Assembly (NCBI RefSeq): GCF_001949145.1
Contig: NW_019091606.1
Location: 217,321-279,320, forward strand
Reading direction: 5' to 3'
Source: Acanthaster planci
Taxonomy: Eukaryota > Echinodermata > Asteroidea > Valvatida > Acanthasteridae
DNA length: 62,000 bases
Position numbers and translations under genes: made by a program
Shown: positions 21,701-34,359 of the stretch, in pieces
Numbering within the stretch: the first letter of the stretch is position 1
Layout: the number at the start of each line of letters is the position of its first letter
Notes under the pieces: model-generated
Told to the model about the DNA's origin: nothing
What the model saw: only the letters and a program-made list of their open reading frames with translations
Database searches by the model: none

Positions 21701-24642
21701 GAGTCTCAAGTTTCCAGCGCCTCTCTCTGTGAAAAATGATCCATGCACCGAGACCCAAGTTAAACAGCGTCTTCAATTTTTCCGACTTGACACTGATTAG
21801 GTCGCCGCTCCGTCCACCCCGTCACCCCCCATCAGCGATCGCTGCCAAAAGCCTCCTCGGCCTCCCTTGTCGGTTGCCTCTGTATATTTTGTCAGCAATT
21901 CATACAGTGCCTGAGAGATTGCTCACATTCTCCCCCTTAACACTGCCGGCGTGCAGACTCTGCTCTCTGGAGTAGCCGGCCGACGCCTTAAAGGAGCGTC
22001 ACTGCCGTAGCGCATTTACGAGCGATATACGTAGGAACAATAATTGTCCACAACCATGAAAGGCTACTTTCGTCCCATTTAGAGATTGCAGTTTTGTAGG
22101 GTTTGTTTTGTAGTGAATGGGCCAAGCTTGTGAAACGTATACACGTATTTGCTCACGTGTAGCACACGCACGAAGGTTCTACTTTTCCTTGACTTTTTTT
22201 TGCTTCAACTTGCACGCCCCTTAATCGGAAAGACTGTCAAATGTACTGCTTGAAAACTTTCGATTGTTTCTGCCGTAGAAATGCACAGTTTGCTGACTTT
22301 TTCTCCACGTGCTGATGCTGTCCAGTTGANNNNNNNNNNNNNNNNNNNNNNNNNNNNNNNNNNNNNNNNNNNNNNNNNNNNNNNNNNNNNNNNNNNNNNN
22401 NNNNNNNNNNNNNNNNNNNNNNNNNNNNNNNNNNNNNNNNNNNNNNNNNNNNNNNNNNNNNNNNNNNNNNNNNNNNNNNNNNNNNNNNNNNNNNNNNNNN
22501 NNNNNNNNNNNNNNNNNNNNNNNNNNNNNNNNNNNNNNNNNNNNNNTTGAGTTACTACCGGCAGTCTGGTGCCTAAATGGGATGTGTACGAACATTGTTC
22601 CTCCCACGTCGTGTGTACAAATATGAACATTCACATTAATCAGCGCGCACGATTTTACAATGCAATCTCAACTACAGTGTGAAACTACACACCTGAGCGT
22701 TCTTGGCAACTTTTTCCGTTGTGTAAAATGTGCGGCTTGGAAAATAGCCCGTCTGGGACCGTCAAACGTGCCGTAAGCACCCATCAATCACACAGCTCGT
22801 TACGACTGTCAAAACACCACGCCGCACATACACACCACAGTCATCACGGCGGCTCATATACAGCTGCACGCACGCCGTACTTGGAAAACACGAACTACAA
22901 TTCTATTTTTACTTCTCGAATGCCACCCCGAAATGTGCCTAACAGCAGCCAGCCCAAGGAAAAAAATACATTCATATCAATGAGCAATGTGTATTCCGTC
23001 ATCAGGTTTCCCGATTTAGGAGCTGTTTCGCAGATACACGGGTCGTAAGACACGTGCGTTGACCTGTGGACATGTTGCATGCGGGGCGCCGGAAGATATG
23101 GGAGTTTAACAAACATACGGCCACACAAATAATTATAGAGCTGGTATATACGCTTACAACATGTGGAAAATAAATTTGTTTGGGTTACACGCCTTCAACT
23201 GAACTGGGTAAAAATGAAGTTCAGTTGAGTACCTTATAGCAACTGGTCAATTAAAACGAAATCAGATTCGTAAACTCCGTTACCGGACAAAATGCGCTGG
23301 TGCTACAAAACCGACTTGTTGAGCTGCTTGAATAACCGTCAGGCTCCAAAACCTACGGGCAGTTTTGTTTATCACGTCAGCTTGTCAATGTAGACTGTAA
23401 GAATTAAATTAATGCATTTGATTTGTTCGCACAAGGACGAAAAATGCCAAATTTACAAGACTCCTGCGTGTAATCTTAATTCCGAGGCAAAAAAAAAAGT
23501 GGGATACGGCTTGTGATGCGAGAGCCACAAGAGTCCACGTGTGATTCATGGTGGAGATCAGTGATGTGTGTGCATTCACAGCGTTGGCGTGTGCACGCAT
23601 CGATACGCATGCATGCGAGGCCGAGCTCGCCAGACAATTTGCCGTGGTTTCTGCGCGTTTGTCATTTCTGTCTGCGTCCGTGACATCTCTCTTATGACAA
23701 CCCTTCAGAAGGCTGGTAGTAAGATGCTCTCCAGGTTGTTTGAGGGATGGAATATATTGAAAGATACCAAACAAAGTCCAAAGTGTCTTAGAACTTGAGT
23801 AGGAAATCCTCTCACAAATTTGGACACTTCCAAAATGAACCACAGATTCATTCCTGTTCTAGGAAGAAGGTGCGTCGTTCTGCCCGACCTCACCTTGTTA
23901 GTTTGGAATGTCACCCAGTGCAAGTTGTGTTCTTATTCTGTTCACACCTAATTTCCACCGCATAGTATCGGACATAACCCTTGGGCTTCGGCTCAAGCAT
24001 AAAAAATACTACCGGTTGACCACATATGTTCACAAAAAACAACACAGATGTTCCCCGCAAGAGACTCGCCTCGTAAACTGTGGCCGAAGTGACTGCTCAT
24101 AACCAATGTTTTCGGCGAAAATTGAACAGACTTTGCTTTGAGAGCGTCATATCGTGGGCAAGAGTAGTGTTACTGATTGAATGTTCTTCCTATCTCTCAG
24201 TTGGGGTGTGTATTTCATAATTAATATTGCTGGAATAATAACCGAAATCACTACATTGCAGATCAATTGACCAGTGACGGACAATTGCAAATAGGTGGAT
24301 TTGATTTAGTGCGCATGTTCTTGCACGAGTATTTGCCAATATCAACCATATTCTCTTACAAGTATACCTGCTGTAATAAGAGATCTTAAAGGGCTGTGCA
24401 AGTGTATATTTAAATTAAGGGAGTGGCGTCGTGGGCCTAAGTGCCACTGTTTGTTCCATTTAACGTCATTTTTTTATATTCTATGTCACGTTTTAATGTT
24501 TATTTGGAAAGGTGTGGAAGGTGTTACGTTGTCCCAGGAAGAAACCGTTAGTGTTGTTTTAATCGTAGCATCAGTTGCCAACAGTTTTTTTTTAACATGT
24601 ACATGTATATAACTGTCTTGAATAAGCCATTTGCGAGTTAAA
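15750..24642. other. Intergenic, no supported gene; CpG-rich patches and one N gap
   Basis: I find no splicing pattern or recognisable protein on either strand. CpG-rich patches stand out from the AT-rich surroundings at about 17640-17830, 18745-18960, 20570-20890 and 21790-21990. A single hAT-like end (CAGTAGCGTACCCGAGGG) sits at 18291 without a partner. Positions 22330-22546 are N. Confidence 0.6.
22330..22546. other. Assembly gap (217 N)
   Basis: Run of N. Any open frame spanning it is an artefact. Confidence 1.
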
Positions 24643-24967
24643 CTTGAATAAAATCTGGTACACTGAGTTATTTGATTGCACACAAACGTGACAATTTTAA
24701 TTCCCCAGACTGAAGACGCTGTTGCTATACCTCGTGATTCGGGGCAAGCTTTTGCATAGCCACCAGCATCTCTGGAATGGACCGGTTCCTTTGTGCCCTT
24801 ATTTTCCATTTAGAATAGTATATTATTGCAAGACGTCTCACTTATGTAACTAAGGAAAAGCTTGCCCCGAATCACGAGGTATAGCAAGGGTGTTTTTAGT
24901 ATGGAGAATTCAAATTGTTATGTTTCTGTGAATTTGAAGAACTCTGAGTACCAGATTTTATTCAAAG
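24643..24967. mobile_element. Palindromic element with 111-bp arms
   Basis: The outer arms CTTGAATAAAATCTGGTAC / GTACCAGATTTTATTCAAAG diverge moderately. The innermost 32 bp (24722-24753 and 24856-24887) are perfectly complementary. The spacer is about 100 bp. It looks like a fold-back MITE. No target duplication was recognised. Confidence 0.8.
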
Positions 24968-25782
24968 GTCACTCACAAAGGCTTTTTGACTTTTCTTTGG
25001 CGATTCATCGTTGTTTCCGTTGAGCAAAAATCACAATTCGAACAGAATCCTTTGTATAGAGAACTTCTTTCAATGACAACAGCGCGCTCATTTTTCATGG
25101 AAACATTGAAAAGTTTACTTGCTTAAAACTGCACTTTTTAGCAGGAGTAACTTAAAAGGGATGCTAAAATTACATTTGTTTTATGGATTTAATAGAAATG
25201 GAAAGGTTGACAGAATAAGCTGTCACCTTATTGCATGACGATGGCCCTTTAAAGGAGCACATCCTTCGGCAGTCGAAAATGCAAGCAGTCCTGACTGGAG
25301 CTGGTGCTGAAACATCTGTGGTCCCGATCATCGGTGTGCGATAGACTGATCGCGCCAGGCAACAGACAAGGGTGCCGTCACCCACCGGGGTCGCCTTGGG
25401 GTCCCCTCCTCCAAATAAACTCCGCGAGCTCTTCGGGAGAAACGAAAAACCCCACCGTATTAAAAGAAAAAAATCCTCTACACTTTTTTTCTGTGCCGTG
25501 CGATTTTGCCCGTGTTTGACCCGCCGGCCACTTAATTTTTCTCCCCTTTGTCCGCCCGCCACCCGCTTAAGGATCGGAAATATTGCCGCGTAAATAAAGA
25601 TAAATCAAGCTTTGTTTGAAATGGCCGAGTCATTTGTGGTCGTTTGATTCCAGATTGCGTGCTGTTCCAAACCACACACTTCTCACGCACCGAGGGGTAT
25701 AAGATCTTAAGACTGCACCAAGCAGCATTCGCCCGGCCTGCGCAACATGTGCCGGTACTTTCGTGTAAAAAAGTCATTTGAA

Positions 25783-25957
25783 GCAAGATATGGGACGGAG
25801 AGCTAGAACCCCCCCACCTTTGTGTTGGTCATTGTTTGATCGGAATCTAAGGAATTCTTCACAGACTTCTAGGGGGGATGTGTTAGGTAACAATAGTCTA
25901 GAGTGTTTATAGGGGCTAGACAGGTAAGGGGGAGTACCCCTCCGTCCCATATCTTGC
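25783..25957. mobile_element. 175-bp MITE with perfect 18-bp TIRs
   Basis: GCAAGATATGGGACGGAG at 25783-25800 and its exact reverse complement at 25940-25957. The interior is short and non-coding. No clear target duplication, so superfamily unassigned. Confidence 0.78.
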
Positions 25958-25959
25958 CT

Positions 25960-28094
25960 GGTATAAAAAAGTTGCATGTGTTTGTTTTTGGTTCTCTTTT
26001 GTTGTTCACATTTGTCAGTTTGTTTGGCAAACGTGAGATACTTCAATCTGTTGGATAAAAAAGGGAGCTGTGTTTTGGCAGTCTGGCAGAAGGACCACTC
26101 CGTTTACCCGCTTCACTGAACCTTTAGCCACCTCTTATTGCCTAGCAGACTTCTTGAAATTTGACATGCGTGTATAGACATGGTACTAGCTGTTGTTGAG
26201 TAGAGCAATGCGACGTTTAGCAATGTGCTGATCAATTGTTCAGTAAAAACTATGTTGTCCTTGAAATAATCGCGCTAATCGGATTGAAAAAATTGACACG
26301 AGAATCAAGCAAATCTGAATTTCACAAGTTTGGATTCGAAAATGTGTGCCAACGGCCTGACGAAAAACTCAGTATAACTCTATTCAATACAGTACTGTGT
26401 AATACAATATACAATACTATTTTCCAAGTTTCGAATTGGCACGAAATGGCCAATGCATTTAAAATGGCAAGCGTAAAGCATGGTCTTGTGCTAAAAGTTT
26501 GCGAACTCGCACTGCTTTTTTTATTCAATCCTAAATTGATACCAGCATCTTCAAAACTGGGGTGAACTTAATCCCGTTTTCTCTTGGCCGTATGTAGATT
26601 TGGATGTGGAAACCCAGCACATGGGCACATTTGTCAAGATCCGTCGGTTATGCTTTTGGCATTGTTGACTGTAAACAACAACAACAAAACGAAAATAAAA
26701 AACGTAGTGGTGCTGAACTGGACACTGCGATGTCCATATAAAGATGCCGAGGTTGTTAAACTTACACCTACTTTTTTTTGGGGGGGGGGGGCTCTGTGCT
26801 GAGCACACCAGCATCGAACGTCAGTGTAGAAGCCGGCATTGGAGCCAAGTGACCGCCACAAATCATCTCCATATTATACCTCTTCTTGAAATCCTCTTGT
26901 GAAATTAATTTATTCTTTTAACATGGTCGGAAGTAATTTGTCGTAACTCGAGAAGGCATCTCCTGTTTAATGCAAGCCTCCTTTTTTGTTTTAATTACAC
27001 CACGGAGTCCTCCCAAATGAATCTTTGTAGCTTCGTGTGAGATGGATGACGCGAAATTCAGTTCACTTCTCTGTTTTGTGAACTAGTTATAGAGGTCGTG
27101 CTAATGCGTAACTTGGCTTATATTCTGTAAAGATAAGGAACCCTTTATTGCGTAGTGCCATTTTTATTCGGGGACTTCCACTGTTTTGTCTGCAACCCAG
27201 CGGTCACTCACTTTCCTTGTGTTGACCTCGCAAGGAGCTTCGCAACGTTCTTCTCAATTGTGCGTTTTGTCTGTCACGGCCTACTTGCAACGCTTCAAAG
27301 ATCTCAATCAGTACAGCTGGACCGTAAAATGTTCGGTCGATCTGGATAGGTCGATCTGGGGATTTACAATCGACGCCGTTTTGTATTGATGCTTTTGGTA
27401 CCAAACACCATTTGGACGCATTCTTGCGTGATTTTTGCAAAGTAAAGTTTCAGTCCTTCAGCAAGCAATTGGTTCTCTTGGTAATGGGGTGACATCCGCC
27501 ATCAAACCCGTGGGATCTGCTTTTGTTGAAATCCGCCGCTCTTTACAACTGCGAGTGAGCACCGACACAACACACCCGTGTACAGCGTCTCCCGCCGGGA
27601 CCAACGTAGTGTTTTACCCGTGCCGAAGTCTGCTGCGGTCTGGTGAACGCAGGGAGTCTAGTTTTGTAACTGTATCACCACAAAGTTACACCACCCGTCA
27701 GCTTGGGTTAATCCTTTCCAGATGAGAAAAACGCGGAAACGGGGAAAAAATGGAAATGCAGTTGACGAAATGTTACAGTTAGTGTGTTGGAAGGCCATCC
27801 AGCATGCTTTGTTACAGATGGAAGTTACAAAGTGTTCCTCAGATTTAAAAAAAAAACCGCTCACTGTGATATTGTCCAACAAGAGCTAACTTAGTGAAAA
27901 AAATGAAAAGCTAGGCCTATACACCGTCTTATTTTGTCTTATCACCCACAGCTTGGAAAACAATTTCTCATGAAATTTTTTGTGCGCCATGGTTTTGAAA
28001 TTTAAGTGGCTGTTTGTGACTGGCCGAGTTTTAATTGAGACTGACTGCATTGTGGATTTATTTCTTCAACTTGGCGTGAAGGGAAAGTCGAGAA
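25960..28094. other. Intergenic, nothing recognised
   Basis: AT-rich DNA with a poly(T)/G10 run at 26780. No protein, RNA or repeat structure could be supported. Confidence 0.55.
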
Positions 28095-28545
28095 TAGAGG
28101 GATTTCACATTAGCGCTGTCTGCGCATATCCGCATCGAAACCCAGGCTCTCTGTGCTGAATTTCGTCTCGCGCGCCCGCGGACTCGACACAGCACATGCA
28201 GTGTACATGCAGATACGCTATCATCGCAGGTACGCTAGTTTCCTGTAAATTGCAGTTATTTTTTCTTTTGACGTTACGAATCTCATGTTTTGGCTAACCG
28301 GATGCATTCTAGGTTTTTTAGGCAAAAAGGGTTGACAACTCGTATGAGGAAATTCAAAGTCGAGGTTTCCCACGTTTCCACAGGCCGGGGAGAATTACAA
28401 GTAACAACGGACCTAAGATCACACCAACTCTCAAGCCGCATGTCGAGTCATCCCTGAAGACTCTTCTACCACAAAATTTGCAGCCTTAAAAGTCTGAATT
28501 TAACATACCTTTGTGTATTTTGTGTCTTGACTCCTTACTAGGAGT
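28095..28545 (-). mobile_element. MITE copy A, related to 56291-56708 (opposite strand)
   Basis: It starts TAGAGGGATTTCACATTAGCG and continues as the reverse complement of most of the element at 56291-56708, including GACTCGACACAGCACATG-like and TTTAACATACCTTTGTGTAT blocks. It lacks the far terminus, so it is truncated or diverged there. Confidence 0.75.
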
Positions 28546-28620
28546 GAGATTCAGGTTGTTTTATTCGTAATTTCAAACTATGAGCAACGAGAGGGCGCAA
28601 TTTACCTAGCAACGGCGGCT

Positions 28621-28717
28621 CCTTTGGTCGGAACTGCATTTCGCTGGTTCACAAACGACGATAATGCACGCATTCCGAGCGCTTCGCTACCAGCGAAATG
28701 AACACTCCCGACCAACA
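28621..28717. repeat. Hairpin, arms TTGGTCGG...TTTCGCTGG
   Basis: TTTGGTCGGAACTGCATTTCGCTGG is mirrored by CCAGCGAAATG...CTCCCGACCAA within 97 bp. It lies in a CpG-containing stretch. Confidence 0.6.
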
Positions 28718-29406
28718 TGGCTCTTTTCGACCGATGAGGGGTACTTCTGCTCAAAGTGGAGATAAAGGAATGAGTGTTTAAGTCCAGGGCGCGCATAAAC
28801 TCCAAACCAATTTGCTCCAACAGCAGAGTTTGGGGAGAAAACAAATTATGCACGGTTATCAATGCGTTGGCACAGCTTCAGTTGGAAGTGATCATCAACC
28901 TGACAGACTCACCCTCAACTTAAAACCATGGCCTCAATTGCTTACTCCTTGTGTTTCAGTAGATGGTCCACAGTTATAAAGGTCTGCACCCATATCACAG
29001 GCATAGACCTACAAGCACAACGATAAATTGAAATGCATCTAAGTTGAATTAATTATCCGCGTGCCCCGCCAAATGTTTCTACATGTGCATGCTGAAGATG
29101 AAAAACCCGGAACATACCGTGTTGCAGCTTTGTAGGTTTTCCAATGTAGCTGTGACGACGCGGTGTAATTTCCATGCTGACAGAGAGAAACATTGGTTGG
29201 CGTGAACAGTGCGTATTGCAGAAATCTTTGCACCGACAATGAACACTGACGATTCTCCATTACCAACCATATACACCACAGTTCATTCGGTATGTGTAAA
29301 GGAATTGCTACGGGCATATGATTAGTTTCCATATGGTCGTAATGATCGCCGACAGTACATGTACTCAAGGTATCAAGACGCAGACAATCGCAGAAGAGAT
29401 GGTGTG

Positions 29407-29445
29407 TGACGTCATCCCGCCATAGAACTTGAAAACAACATGGCG
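29407..29445 (+). promoter_or_regulatory. Candidate core promoter: CRE plus YY1-like site
   Basis: A perfect palindromic CRE (TGACGTCA, 29407-29414) is followed 22 bp later by AACATGGCG (29437-29445), a YY1-type motif often found at start sites. The ATG in it opens only 14 codons, so no product can be named. Confidence 0.3.
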
Positions 29446-30431
29446 TCTAAACGCAGAAATCTTTTCGTACGAAATGCTTTTTGATGTGGTTATGTCTCGT
29501 TTTGAAGCTAATCTGAGACTTCAGATCAATATGTTTCATTTGTAGGCAGTTATTTCGTTGAACAGTTTGGGCTTCATTCTCAGTCATAATATGAGAGGAT
29601 GGGTATATGGAAAGTCGGCAAAAATCCAATTTTGCCGACTGTCTGCGTTCGTGTTTGCGTCAAGCGGGATAAAACTTTCCCAAGTGATTGCTTATCACTC
29701 TTGACTATTCTGCGATGCTGGCTGAGTATCTTACGTCGATAGTGAAACTATTATAGGCTTGAAAGCTTTCTATAGACTCAATGTAAAATAGAATTTGGCA
29801 ATTTTTACGAAACTCCTGACGTTTCTGTTGTGGATCGTTTGTGAGCCGTACTCCTGAGCTTAATGCCTGAATATACGTGTGAATACGCCATTTCTCCCCA
29901 GCCAAATTTCGGTCCAACACTCTGGGAGATCAAGCATTGATGGGATCACTCAGCGGCAGAGTGCGCGCTCTCTAACGACACGTTAAATGGATCGAACCTT
30001 GCTTGTGAGGCTTCGGCGGCACAGTTAAAAGGAACATAAAAGTCGCTGTGGGATAAATAGGAAAGCCTAAATGTGTTGCCCTCCACAACCGTTTCCCCTG
30101 CATTTCAAGGGGAAAGTCGTCCTTTGTAAGCCGCGTGACGACTTTGTTCTTTGTCTTTTCGGTTCTTGGGTGTGGAGTTTGAATGGCGTTCGACAACTCA
30201 ATAACGCTCTGAAACGAAAGGCAACATGAGCTCAGGCATGGCTTTTTTGTAATATTATTGTGGCTTCGGAAGCGCCGGAATACCGGCTGACGTAGAAATG
30301 ACAATGCATTTTATAGCTCTGTTTTGCCGTCTCAAATAGGGTTCATAAAGCGTAACTACAGGAATCATGGTATTGTAAAAGACTATCCATGTGGACAGGA
30401 GTTGATGTGGAACCATTTAGTTTCGTGCCCA

Positions 30432-30698
30432 TATGTGATGCGATCTGTAGAAACTCTTCACATGGTGAGCTTTGTCATTTTGCTGCATATCAACTTCAAA
30501 TTGATCTGGACGCTGTCCTGTTTTCAAAACTTGAATTCGTGATTCCAGACAACCTATATTCACGTTGTACTAGACAACCTAGAACCATGAATGTAATAGG
30601 CCTATGTCTGAAAAAAAGAGTGACGTGTCCATGTTAATTTGAAGTTTATATGTACCCAAATGACATTGTGAGAGGTTTTCGCAGATCACATCATCACA
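30432..30698. repeat. Diverged inverted duplication
   Basis: Arms 30432-30525 and 30609-30698 are imperfect reverse complements (for example ATCAACTTCAAATTGATCTGGAC against its counterpart). Plus-strand and minus-strand open frames through the two arms align at protein level (CDAICRN against CDDVICEN; YQLQIDLDAVLF against YKLQINMDTSLF). Confidence 0.6.
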
Positions 30699-31338
30699 CA
30701 AAGTCATGTCCAAAATGAGCTCTCGCTCTGCTCTAAATTCATTCCCCGTACTACTTTGCACTTCTTGCGAAATGTAGATTGCAATCGGACTTCTCAGAAT
30801 TCTTCACTGTTCAGAACCTATGTGTGGCCGTAATTTGGCTTGGATAGTTGATGTATACCCCACACGTTTTGACAAGGTGTGCTCCTTTTGATCACCCCCT
30901 ACTTTTTGGTGATGAGAGACAACAAAAATGCAGATTTCTCAGGTTTTGTGAAGCTTTCAGACACCATAATGTACTATTAAAAACGTTATGTACAAAACCT
31001 TCAAATGCACAGTTTTGACATGTTTAACAGCTAATGCAAGTAAGTGCGCAAATGCAATGTTTACAAATGTTGTAAATGTATATATAGGCCAGGTCGCGTA
31101 TTTCTACGGCCTTGCAAAGTGGTCACCCATCGTCCCCCCACCGGCAAGGATTTACGTCCCTGTTTTTTATGACACTATCCAGATAATTAAAATGGAATTG
31201 GTTTTCTTCGGGCCTTCCTGGAAATGTCACCAAAGTTACAACCTTTTGCGCGTCTTCCCGTTTTTCTGCTTGTGCCTGCTCTTAACAGTAAACAGGTCAT
31301 TTTTACCAAGAAGATGTTGCGCGGGTTTCATTGCAAAC

Positions 31339-31522
31339 TAGTGGCTAGCCCCTCCCGGTGCCCCCCCCCAGGTGCCCCCCACTGGATAAAACGGAATGGA
31401 TATTTAACAAGGCTAATAAAAACTTGCCCCCCCCCCCAAACACACCACTGAAAGCTGCTGCCTCCCATAAGATGCTGGTGCCCCTTTGTGCCCCCACCAG
31501 TAATATCCTAGCAACGCCGCTG
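31339..31522. mobile_element. hAT MITE with perfect 8-bp target duplication
   Basis: 184 bp flanked by TTGCAAAC on both sides (31331-31338 and 31523-31530). Ends are TAGTGGCTAGCCCC and CTAGCAACGCCGCTG, imperfect inverted repeats of the CAGTGGCGT..CTAG type seen at 14175 and 52039. The interior has long C-runs. The 8-bp duplication is the hallmark of hAT insertions. Confidence 0.85.
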
Positions 31523-31530
31523 TTGCAAAC

Positions 31531-34359
31531 CTCAAAGTTTGAGAAGGAATGGCACCTAATTTGAAGGAGCAGGATCAACAACTTAACTACGGAGTGGTGC
31601 ATCTCGTTGACGGCAAAATTCTCCATCGACAGCTACTTGAGCTGTTAAACTGCACTTTAAAAATATGGCCCGTTGGTTGCAGTAGGGAAGGCTTTCCACA
31701 ATTGGGCCCCGAGGGCCACACACCCGGGAGGTTGTTGCTAGGTCTGCTCCAACACAATCAAGTGACAAAACAGCCACCATCCTACTGTACAAACCACTTC
31801 CATCAAAGCGCCGAGGCACGCGGCTATTGTTGGGAGTGTCGGCGGTGGCGACACGCGGTGTAGTGGGGCCACGCCCGGGCAATTAGAAACTCGTCTTGGT
31901 TGTAACTGATGCTCTTTTGACTCAAGGCAAGTAAGGGGTAAAAAAGACCCTTGTTGACAGTGGGATTGCAGCAACGAGACTGTTGAGTCTACAGACCCAT
32001 TCACGGGGTATTTCAAGCCAGTAGATGGGGATAAGGGTTCCTTTCTAAGAGATCTGATGGAGCCGCGGTTTTGACTGGCTTCACTAAATTGGTCGCAAAT
32101 ACGGTAAAGACGGGCACTGACAAAAACCTCACTTGGCTTCCTTTCGATAGAACGACTTACAGCTTCTTGCCGGTAGCGACCCGTAGTTCTAACACAGTGA
32201 CCATTGTGCGTTGCTTCAAGTCCTTCATTTTCTGTGGCAAAAGTCTGCACAACGTGGAATTAAATATTTAATAACGATCCAGATGTGTTTTTTTTTTCAA
32301 CACATCGGCCAGGATACACACCAATGGATGCATTATCCAGTCTTTCATTAAAGTTCATCCAATTTTATACCCCCCTTTTTAAATAATAAATCGAAACTGC
32401 TAAAGCACAAATATGTATATTTCTTTCCTTAATGTCAGGCAGTGCACTGCGTCTTCCAGTCTAATCGTGATACAAATAATCAGACCACAACAGAACAAAA
32501 ATAGTCCTGTTGATAAGTTCCATTCTGTAACTTACTTGCACAGGATTGGAAATTTCTGCACAGATTGGTGAGAGAGATGCTACAGCTGGTAGCAACGCAG
32601 TGGCGAATCCACGTTTGTGGTCCGGAGAGGGCAAAATGCATTTTGTTCTCCCCAAAACGACTGTCTAAGTTTTTGTCCCATAAACATCCTCAGCCCAAAG
32701 GAAAGATGGCAGTGCCCTTTCTGAAATACTGGCGCTTTCAATTCGTTAAAAACAATTTAAAAAAATCAACATTAACAACAGCAACAGAATTGTCACCATG
32801 TTGGGGGTGGGGGATGGGGTCAGTCACCCCCCTTCCTGCCCTCTCCCACCCGCTGGATATGATAAGGCACTGAGTTTACATTATCACGATCCAGCACTCT
32901 GGGCTCAAAACAATATAACCATTCACGTTCAGGGATATAGGTCTTGAGACTAGACTCGAACAAGACGACGTTCGAGCAAGTACTCTTTGCCAGTGCGGTG
33001 ACCCCGGTAACATGCAGGTGCATCTGGGTGCAGGTAACACTTCAGACTCCAGGTTTGGCGGATGTATGCTATTCAAGAGCAAGCTATTTTGTGCAAAGGC
33101 TAACAAAGTTTTTTTCACTGTATAAAGGCAGCCTTCCTGATGTTGCGGTGCCTGGATCTGTCTTTATAGGCCCAGTCCATCAATCCAAATTTTTTCGACA
33201 ATAGTTACTGCTATTTTAGGCAAAATGGAGTTTCTCTTTTAACTGGAATGTGCTAATGTGTAAGAGTTGAGGTAATCTCTATGTATGTTTATGCATTGAG
33301 GTCAAGTCCTACTTCAGGTGAGCGCAAAATTTAAGTGAATTTGGCACCACGAAACATTTGCTCCCTGAATATTTGATTAAACCTCACCACAAGAACTCCG
33401 TGTTCATTTTCGCTTCCGCAAATGTGTGATGCAGGGGATGATCCGGAATTTTTTTTTGGGGGGGGGGTCAGATCCATCAGGTTTCTTTTCAGTCCAATTA
33501 TTGCAAACAGGCCGACACACACGTAATGCATTACATTATCATTAATGTATACAAATAATAAACCGTACAGGATGTCGCCTTTCTTTATTATTATTACAAT
33601 AATTATGTTATTTTGTGTATTCAGTCCTGTTCTGGTGTCAGAGCGGGAGAGGGGAGTCGACTCCCTAAACCCCTCCTCTGGATTCGCGCCTTGGATGCAA
33701 AGGGCTCCAGCAACAGCGCGCAACTGAACGCAAAATTAACTTTGAACAGAGCAGCGTGACCTATCGTGCCGAACTCGCCACGCGTGCACGCGTAGGCGCA
33801 GGTTCGTGCCAGCACTCTGAAAGTAATGCACACTCATCTCCAAAGAATCTATTTGCCTTCGATCAATGTTGATGTTTCCGTCTTCTTTTGAAAACATATT
33901 TGTCAGAATGACTCCATCATTGAGTCAATAGGGTCTGTCACCGAGGTATTCAGAGGGTGGTTTAGCGGGTCTATTCGCCGGTCACACCTGGGAGGACACA
34001 GGTGTTACCACGGTACAAGGATTCCCAAGTTTCCTCTTCGTATTGTGCCCTTTGCAGCCACTCATCAATAAATCACCTGCATGGCAACTTTCATTTTGGT
34101 TGTGGGAAAATACACGGACGCTATTGGAGTGTAAATTTTTCTGCCACGTCGCCATGACCATCGCAGGAACGCGTAAGAAATCGTTAAGTGGCTTATACCG
34201 AAAGAATGTTTAAAGGGGCTCACAGAGACAGCTTTGAAGTTCCTGTAGCAAACATAAAAGGAATTGTCTTTGATGCAATGCTTATACCGCTGGTTAGGCG
34301 CAGACATTTCATGGAGTGCACGACTAGGCCAAGGAATCATCTTTCAAAATATACTTTGG
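31531..34359. other. Intergenic, nothing recognised
   Basis: Long frames exist on both strands (for example minus 31738-32250, 170 codons), but composition is not protein-like and no domain is recognisable. A nine-G run sits at about 33460. Confidence 0.55.

Noticed and set aside
22205-22634. Frames spanning the N run
   Set aside because: Most residues are unknown and the flanks show no protein.
25170-25562. 130-codon minus-strand frame over a CpG-rich patch
   Set aside because: Length is explained by GC content and no protein similarity was recognised.
31738-32250. 170-codon open frame on the minus strand
   Set aside because: No recognisable domain, no supporting splice structure, and composition like translated intergenic DNA.
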